In this document: positions 57,601 through 64,000 of the stretch, piece after piece | Position numbering within the stretch: position 1 is the first letter of the stretch | Layout: every line of letters begins with the position of its first letter | Origin: Haliaeetus albicilla | Taxonomy: Eukaryota; Chordata; Aves; Accipitriformes; Accipitridae | Assembly (NCBI RefSeq): GCF_947461875.1 | Contig: NC_091490.1 | Location: forward strand, 26,279,011-26,343,010 | DNA: 64,000 nucleotides | Direction of reading: 5' to 3' | Notes under the pieces: model-generated | Told to the model about the DNA's origin: nothing | What the model saw: the letters and a program-made list of their open reading frames with translations, nothing else | The model's database searches: none | Program-made: the position numbers and the translations under genes

Positions 57601-60600
57601 TAATGTCTTATTTTAACATTGACTGGTCTAGATGGATCTTTCCTTGCAGCATCACTGAATAGGCTTCTGAAACATTCAAATGCATTTTATGTATTCAGGC
57701 AATTTTATACTAAAAACAGTATCTTGGTGTTCTTTTGGTGTGTTAGCATTTAGAATTCCTCTCAGTTTGTAATTATCTATACCGTTATATATCATGTTGT
57801 CTGCATCTTTCAGGTCTCTGTTGAAAAGTAAATTCAATACAAAGCCCTGTTCCACTCAGTTCTATGCGTCCTCCCAGCTTATTATTTTACTTTTTATCAT
57901 TTTTCTTTTGTTTTCAGTGCTTCATCTAGATTTCAGGTCTCTTGTCTATGATTCTTTCCATGAAAACTTGAAATAGTTTTTTGAAGTAAAATATACTGCT
58001 TTGCTGAAATTCAGATAGGACTGTTATTTTAAAATGTTTATTTTTTAAAGCCTATCTGATTTGTAGTATAAGACTTTTTACAATATCACTAACAAATAAT
58101 TAATAAGCAATTGATTAAAAGTAGCACTGCTTTTTCACTTTCTGCTGCAAAATTCCTGAAGTAATTCTGAAACTGGAGCCTACAGTTACAGGATGCAGCC
58201 AGATGCATCTGGGAGATCTTGATCCATGTTGATACTCATTTTCAGTGGCAGACAGAAGTTACTGAAGAATTCTGGTCAGCAATCGTACCCTCATTTACTT
58301 TTACTGTGAGATAAGCAGGCCACTTAAGAAATGCTGGACTCTGGCCACCTCCCTATTATTCCCATCCAGGAGAAAAGAGAACAGCTTGAGGGACACTTCT
58401 GGCCAGGAGCCATGGTAGCCCAGTGCATTTCCAAGTGGGAGGAAGATACAAATAGCTGAGACACAAGACAGCATGTTCCTGCTCGCTTGCAGACTGCATG
58501 TAACTGAATTTTCTTACTGGTATAATTAAGTTGGTCTAATTGAGACGTGCTGAGCATGAGCTCAGGGCTGGCTCAGCCAAGACGCGGGCCTTTAGTACCC
58601 ATGAATGAGGGCAGTTCTTCGCTTGGGCTTGCACCGCTTTCTCCCTGTAGCATTAAAAAGTGCACTCAAGTGCAATCATCAGAAGACAGGAATACTTTAA
58701 GCGCCAGAACCGATGAACCCATCAGAGAGTAAGGGAATAAGTAGGAAAAGGAAGTGAGGAGCAATGCTCTTTGGGAAGAGATCTACCATTTTGTTATCCT
58801 TGTTTGGCACCTCGCACAAAGGGGTCTGTGCCTAGGGCTCATGGGCACTATTGTATTTGCAAGAGTAATTGAAAAAGAGAGAATATGTGTATATTTGTGT
58901 GGTGGTTATTTTTAAATTGTATGTATTTATTTTCCTCAACCTGAGCCATGTAAGTAATTTAAACACAGCAAGTGTGGTGACAGTGGGAAATAATTATTTC
59001 AGAAAGCTTGCAAATGTGCCCTTATAAGACAAATTTAGTTTCTTTTTTGAAAAAAAGCAACAAGAAAAGAGGTGGAAATGCAGCACAGGGTAAGAGTAAA
59101 GAAAAATTTATGATGATGTCTTCAGTAAGGAGACAGTTGTCTCCTGGAAAGAGAGAAAACCACATAACAGCTATTTTTGGGTGCCTCTTGGTGAAAAACT
59201 CTCCTTCAGGCTTGCTGTTCTTTTAATAGAGATTTCTCTTTTTGTATTTATGTTGCTGCTTTGCAGTGTTTTGAAAGTGGGAATGTATGTCCAAAATTTT
59301 ACTGGTTTCTTTATAAAAAAATCTGAAGATAAAACTGCTTTAGCAAATGGCTTAATGATGTGTTAAGAAAAAAAGTATGTGACATACATTGAATCTTTTG
59401 AGCAATCTAAACTGAGGCCTAGTTGCCAGGTTCATGAATATCAGTCTGTGATAGTGAAGCTGGAGGAGATGGACTGAGGTGACTTTTACATTGGCCCCTC
59501 TTTCAATCCAGAGGATCCTCCAACCAGACAGATCTATAAGCAATTTTTGGAGTATGAGGAGAAGAACAGGATGGAAGTAGCTCAAATTTTCAGTATGTCT
59601 TCAGCAGCTGGCTCATTTGAAGTACTTATTTGAGCTATAGGGTTTTCTGGTTTTTGTATCTATTAACAGCAAAAAAATAACTGGGTGTAAAAGTAGCTCT
59701 AGAACACAAACAAAATTAGGATTAAGGGAAAAATTGAACCCCTTCCAATACATGACTGTGGACAATGTAGGAAGTTGAAGAAGGAAGTGAAGAGTACTGC
59801 AAGAGGGGAGGAAAGTGAATGTGCAGATATTCCAGAACCTCAGTAGCAGTCAGCCTTCTGCTCTAGCAAGGCTGTGCTGACCATGAATTTCAGCTGTGAA
59901 TCCATTTGCCCCTTCCCTTCTCTCAACCATGTAACTCTGTAGAGAGCTGATTTTCTGGAATTTATGTGGATATACAGATTCTCCTCCATTTGGAGGAATG
60001 TGACTTAGTTGATTATGTGAGATCCAGTAGAGGAACAAACCTATATATTTTGAACAAAACTGAGTTCTTATACTGCAGTATAACAGCCTATGACTTATAA
60101 ACAAGTTAAAACTGCAGTATAGGTTTTTCAGATATTTAGAATTCCAAACACCACCTTTAAAGTATACATATTCTGTGGATGTAAAGTTTGGATTAAGGAG
60201 TGTTGGACTGCTTCTATTAAACCATGTAAAAAGATTAGATCCATTTGAGCAACGAGCCTGAAGTGCTTTTTTTGCTGTTTATGAATAAGAACAGTGCTTG
60301 TTTTTCTGTATGTCTGCAAAGGCATCCCAACAGTTTATGTTGCTCTTGGGGTGCTGTACCACTGATCCTGGCTGGAGGTAGCTGAAGTGGGGATGTGGAT
60401 AACATAGTGCGGATCTTTTTCTGTTTCTTTTATCTATACTTTTTTTCTGCCTTCTGCATTTGCTTCGGTGTTAATGGTTGTTGCCAATCTGAGAGTGGAT
60501 AGCTTGTGGGTGCGACCAAATTCTTATTCACTTCACGTTCAACTTGTCACAGATAAAAAATATGTTACTGCAGGACAGTGTTTTATTGTATTCTTGATCA

Positions 60601-60654
60601 AACTGCTCTTGATGTTCATTTTGATGGATGATGATAACCAAACAATCACAGTGC

Positions 60655-60689
60655 AGTCTGTTAGTGAAACAGACTAACAGACTGTTAGT
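60655..60689. repeat. Overlapping inverted repeats (11-bp and 8-bp arms)
   Basis: The left arm agtctgttagt (60655-60665) pairs exactly with actaacagact (60673-60683) across a 7-base loop. The second arm also begins an independent palindrome, actaacag-a-ctgttagt (60673-60689). The three alternating arms could form two mutually exclusive hairpins. Confidence 0.85.
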
Positions 60690-62100
60690 TTCAGTCCCTC
60701 TTGATTTAAATTAGGAATTAAATTCTCTCCAATTCTGCCTGGTCATAGGCAGTCTGATACTTTGATAGCATGTTTACATTGCAAACTTCTCAATCACAGT
60801 GTTGCTCCGAGTAGGCAGAGGTACCTGTTACTGGTGATGTAGTGTTTGGGCTGAGGTGGTTAAATAGAGAATTTGCATCTCTCCTGATAAATGGGAGAGA
60901 CATGGGTTGTGGCTGCCTGGTGGTAGCCACTGAGCAGGAGGGACCTGCTGAGAGCAGGGAAGGAAGCGTGGCTGAGGCAACTCGACCTGAAGTCGTGCTC
61001 TCCCATGTAAGGGTTTTTCTGACACTCAGCTGCACCACCACCAATCCTTTGAATCTTCTTATTCATGCCAGATCACTTGCTGCTAATTGGAGTTTATATT
61101 CTGTTAAAATGTGTTCCTGCTCTGACAGGCCAGACCTGTACAGAGCACCTTTGTGAGCTCCCTCTGTGTCCGGCCAAAGCTGGAAACCTTTAATTTGTGA
61201 GCCCAGCTAACACAAGCAGAGGTCTTGTAAGCAAGCTGACTGCTTGTGACTTCGTGCATCTTTAGGAGTGGAACCAAATGCTCTTCCCAGATGTCCTTGA
61301 GCAACATTTGTGCCTCTAATTACGTAGTAAGTCACACCTATCTCATTTCATCATCTGCTGGGTGATGGCACAGGTGTTACGGATGGTGGAGCTGGATCCT
61401 TCTTATTTTCTGAGGGCCATGTTTTCTTTTTCTTTTTGGCTGATTGCAATGTGAAGTGGGGAGCTGTCCTGTGGCATGTTCTGCAGCCTGGCACTCATGA
61501 CTCAATACCGCTGTCTGCTCAGGAAAAGGCCTGGAATAGCAGACATATCACCTGTTTAATAAAGTAAAAAAGCAAAGCAGTGTTTTAAGCTTACTGAAAT
61601 GTACAAATTGCTTGCTAGGTTTCAGTTTCTGAAACAAATTCCCAGAACTTCTGTATTAAGTCTTTCAGAAATTATTAAAAGCATTTGTGGGATTATTCTG
61701 AGCTCAGAAAGCAGCAAGTGTCAGGCTTTTAACAGAGGAGATGTGAAAACCAGGGATAGTTGTGGGCTGTCTTGAATAGTCATGTTAGTTCTTTGCTGTT
61801 AGAAGGCTTTTACATCCTGGACTGTGGGTCTTTTCCCCCCATAAATTATCCATTAATAGTACTTTAAAAACGATTTCTCGTTTTGTTTTGTTTTTGTTTT
61901 TAAATAAACACTTTAACAGAGGATAAAAAACAGTTTTTGTATCCTTTTAAGTGACTCTTTTTTCTGAGAAAGTAAGTTTCCAGCACTGCTTCAGAAATCC
62001 AAAGGAAATAATTGCTTTTGAAATGCAGATACAGAGGGTATTGTGAACTCTGGTGTTTGTATTGTCTATTTTTGGAGTCTGTCACCGTTAGTAACTTAAA

Positions 62101-62440
62101 ATCACTTGAAATTTTTTTTTTTTTAATTTGAAGTTGCCTGAATGCTTGGCGGAAGCTATTGCGTTTTGGTTTTTTTTTTTTTTCCAAACTTAACTGAAGT
62201 GCAAATAAAATCCGAGTCAGTTAGTGCAAAATGTTTTAGGGGAGAACGGAGGGAAAACAATGCCACGCCATGATCTATTCCCTACCATTTCTGGAAAGGG
62301 TCGAGAGAGGCACCTTCCATAATGCCTGACAGCTTGCTGCTTTGACCTCCTCCGAGCATTTCGCTGTTTTCGTAGTGAGCGGGTAAAAGACTGAAAACAA
62401 ACCAGAGCGTGACGTGATGCCATTTTATACACCCGCCTGT
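62101..62440. other. T-rich sequence just upstream of the VAV3 CpG island
   Basis: It contains T-rich runs (about 62109-62125 and 62168-62183) and then unassigned sequence leading into the island. No exon recognised. Confidence 0.6.
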
Positions 62441-62762
62441 TACCGCTGCGTCCCGTGCACGGCCGGTGCTCTGTTTATGCCGCCTCAGGTGCGGCGGGGG
62501 GAGCACCCTCACGGACGGGGCGGGGGGACGCCGGGGCTGCACCCCGCGCTCGCCCCTCACGCCCGCCCGCGCGGAGGCGCGGGGACAGGTGCGCGGCGGC
62601 GGGCGCCGAGCGCGGCGGCGGGCGGGTCCCGCCTCCCGGGGCGGGCGCGGAGACGGGGGCGGGGCGGCGCGGGGCGGGGCGGCACGGACCGGCCGCGGCG
62701 GCGGCGGCGGGAGGGCGCAGCAGGGGCCGCCGCGGCCGCAGCATCGCGGCGCGGTGGCAGGG

Positions 62763-62966
62763 ATGGAGCCCTGGAAGCAGTGCGGGCAGTGGCTGATCAG
62801 CTGCAAGGTGCTGCCGCCCAACCACCGGGTGACCTGGGAGACGGCCCAGGTCTTCGACCTGGCGCAGACGCTGCGCGACGGCGTCCTGCTCTGCCAGCTC
62901 CTCAACAACCTCCGCAGCCATTCCATCAACCTCAAGGAGATCAACCTGCGCCCGCAGATGTCCCAG
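62763..62966 (+). CDS. VAV3: VAV3 first coding exon (start of calponin-homology domain)
   Basis: Sixty-eight codons starting MEPWKQCGQWLISCKVLP and ending INLRPQMSQ at a CAG|gtgcga donor. This is the N-terminus of VAV3, a guanine-nucleotide exchange factor for Rho/Rac GTPases that acts downstream of antigen, growth-factor and integrin receptors. The encoded part is the first half of the calponin-homology domain, which takes part in autoinhibition of the catalytic DH domain. The whole protein is about 847 residues, so all other domains lie beyond the window. The ATG at 62763 was chosen because the residues after it match the family N-terminus; it has G at -3 and +4. An in-frame upstream ATG at 62466 would add 99 low-complexity residues with no family support. 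VAV1 and VAV2 have clearly different N-termini as far as I recall. Confidence 0.96.
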
Positions 62967-63094
62967 GTGCGACGGCCGCGCCGCCCGCGGGGCTCTCCGC
63001 GTGCTTTGTCTGCGGCTTCTGGCGGCGTGGAGGGGGAACCGCGGGGTTCGGGAAGTTGGAAGCTCCGCGGCGCTCCGCGCCCGGCGCAGGTCCA

Positions 63095-63121
63095 CGCCGC
63101 CGCCGCCGCCGCCGCCGCCGC
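63095..63121. repeat. (CGC)9 triplet repeat in VAV3 intron 1
   Basis: Nine uninterrupted CGC triplets lie 129 bases past the first coding exon, within the CpG island. They create long Ala, Pro/Arg or similar runs in hypothetical frames but lie in the intron. Confidence 0.95.
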
Positions 63122-63250
63122 GGAGGGCGGGCCCGCTCCCGCAGGGCGGTGCGCGTCAGCCGGAGCCGCGGTGGGCCGGACCCCGAGCGGCCCGGCAGCC
63201 CCCCGCCGGGCACCTTCCCTGCGCGGTGCGGCCGCCCGGCCCGCGGGCTC

Positions 63251-63280
63251 GGCTCGGCCCGGCCCGGCCCGGCCCGGCCC
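63251..63280. repeat. GGCCC pentamer repeat in VAV3 intron 1
   Basis: Five tandem GGCCC copies (63256-63280) are preceded by a variant GGCTC. The segment is self-complementary and would fold strongly. Confidence 0.93.
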
Positions 63281-64000
63281 GCGGGCTCGGCGCGTCCCGG
63301 GCGGTGGGGCGAGCGCGCGGCCGAAGCCGCGGGCCGGCGGCTGCCAGAACCTCCGTGAGGGCGGGTTGCCTGCGGCGGGAGGCGGTTGGGGCGGGAGCCT
63401 GCCCGAGCCCCCCCGCCCGGAGCCCCGCGGGCCCCTCACGTTGGGGTGGCTGTGCTGAGGAGAAGTTCCCTGCAGCAGTCCCAGAGCCAGCACTTCAGCG
63501 TTTCTGCGTACGCTAATAGTTAATACGAGCGGCTTAGGACACAAATTGACCTCTTGCTTCTGTTTTTTCTGGAGGCACCTAGAGACGTGGGGGGCAGGGG
63601 GGCCGGCGGGACCGGGAGCTTGGGAAGCGGCGACGGAGGGAAGGAGCGGGGTCGGTGCCGTTGGGAGTGGGAGGGCGGGCTGGCGTGGCGGAGGGAGCGG
63701 AGCCTTGCCCCGGCCGGGGCAGGCCCGGGCAGGGGCGCCGGGGGGGAGCGGGCGAGAGCGGCGGTGGTGGTAGCGCTTGTCAGCTGGCCTTCGCATCTGC
63801 GTGCGACCGGTGAAGGTGCATGTTAAAGAGCGATTGGTAACGAGAAATGGTGCTCTCGGTAGCTCGTTGCCTGTGTTGTAGCGTCTTCTTTTTTTCTTCA
63901 GACCCTTTTACCTTTAGTTTTTTGAATTGATATTTTGGTTAAATAGTAATGACGTGCATTTCCAAATTTATCCCCTTTTAGACGCGTTTTTTAGTTGGGA

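Larger units (their letters stand above)
51721..62100. other. Intergenic, nothing firm recognised
   Basis: About 10 kb of mainly AT-rich DNA upstream of VAV3. It holds C-rich runs near 52077-52091, a short AT/AC microsatellite near 53541, three notable small hairpins (52921-52971, 54610-54636, 60655-60689) and a GC-richer stop-poor stretch at about 53,760-54,040 that I cannot assign. No coding exon, RNA gene or recent transposon is recognisable. Confidence 0.55.
62440..63790. promoter_or_regulatory. VAV3: CpG-island promoter and 5' region of VAV3
   Basis: A very GC-rich, CpG-dense island of about 1.3 kb surrounds the first coding exon of VAV3 and extends into intron 1. It contains GC boxes (for example ggggcggggc at 62671-62680) upstream of the start codon, a GCG triplet run at 62695-62709 in the likely 5'UTR, and no TATA box at a convincing position. 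This is the usual layout of a broad housekeeping or signalling-gene promoter. The exact transcription start cannot be placed from sequence. Long open frames on both strands here are a by-product of composition. Confidence 0.8.
62967..64000 (+). other. VAV3: VAV3 intron 1 (5' end)
   Basis: The intron begins with gtgcga. The first 0.8 kb is CpG island, after which composition falls towards AT-rich DNA. It includes triplet and pentamer repeats. No second exon is visible before the window ends. Confidence 0.85.

Noticed and set aside
12021..62440. Search for tRNA, snRNA or microRNA genes, CRISPR arrays, and intact CR1 or endogenous retroviral elements
   Set aside because: Nothing with the needed structure or motifs was recognised by eye. 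The hairpins found are too short or lack context for a microRNA call. Covariance-model and repeat-library searches would be needed to exclude them.
62282..63796. A 504-codon minus-strand open frame across the VAV3 promoter
   Set aside because: It is antisense to the VAV3 CpG island, is Pro/Ala/Arg-rich low complexity, and overlaps several equally open frames.

Overview
This window is vertebrate nuclear DNA, most likely from a bird. It holds the 3' part of one split gene, the first coding exon of a second, and about 50 kb of mostly non-coding DNA between them. The bird call is an inference from short introns, few recent transposons, only worn ancient SINEs, and a compact gap between the genes. 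The species cannot be told from the sequence.

Layout: positions 1 to about 12,020 carry eight + strand coding exons and the 3'UTR of SLC25A24 (SCaMC-1), the calcium-regulated ATP-Mg/phosphate carrier of the mitochondrial inner membrane. The reading frame is kept across all seven splice junctions, giving 371 complete C-terminal codons that match the family from the end of EF-hand 3 to the stop. The 5' exons lie left of the window. Positions 62,440 to 64,000 hold a CpG-island promoter, the first coding exon (68 codons, start of the calponin-homology domain) and the start of intron 1 of VAV3, a Rho/Rac guanine-nucleotide exchange factor, also on the + strand. From memory, human chromosome 1p13.3 has the same tandem order and orientation, which supports both identifications.

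The region between (about 12,020 to 62,440) shows no convincing protein-coding gene. It contains two isolated GC-rich, CpG-dense islands, each with a minisatellite: a 50/40-bp repeat at 19,211-19,640, next to an exact match to the CTCF core consensus, and an 11-codon (33-bp) repeat at 43,002-43,176. It also contains several ancient MIR-type SINE remnants, a 179-bp tract made only of A and T, homopolymer runs, several perfect hairpins, and stretches whose texture resembles conserved regulatory DNA.

The two genes have unrelated functions: one is mitochondrial nucleotide transport, the other is receptor-proximal cytoskeletal signalling. The window is therefore best read as a conserved syntenic pair with an intergenic regulatory landscape. 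I found no CRISPR, operon, phage, intact retrovirus or other new multi-gene system. The most interesting leads are the CTCF/minisatellite island and the possibility that the intergenic islands start unannotated + strand transcripts.
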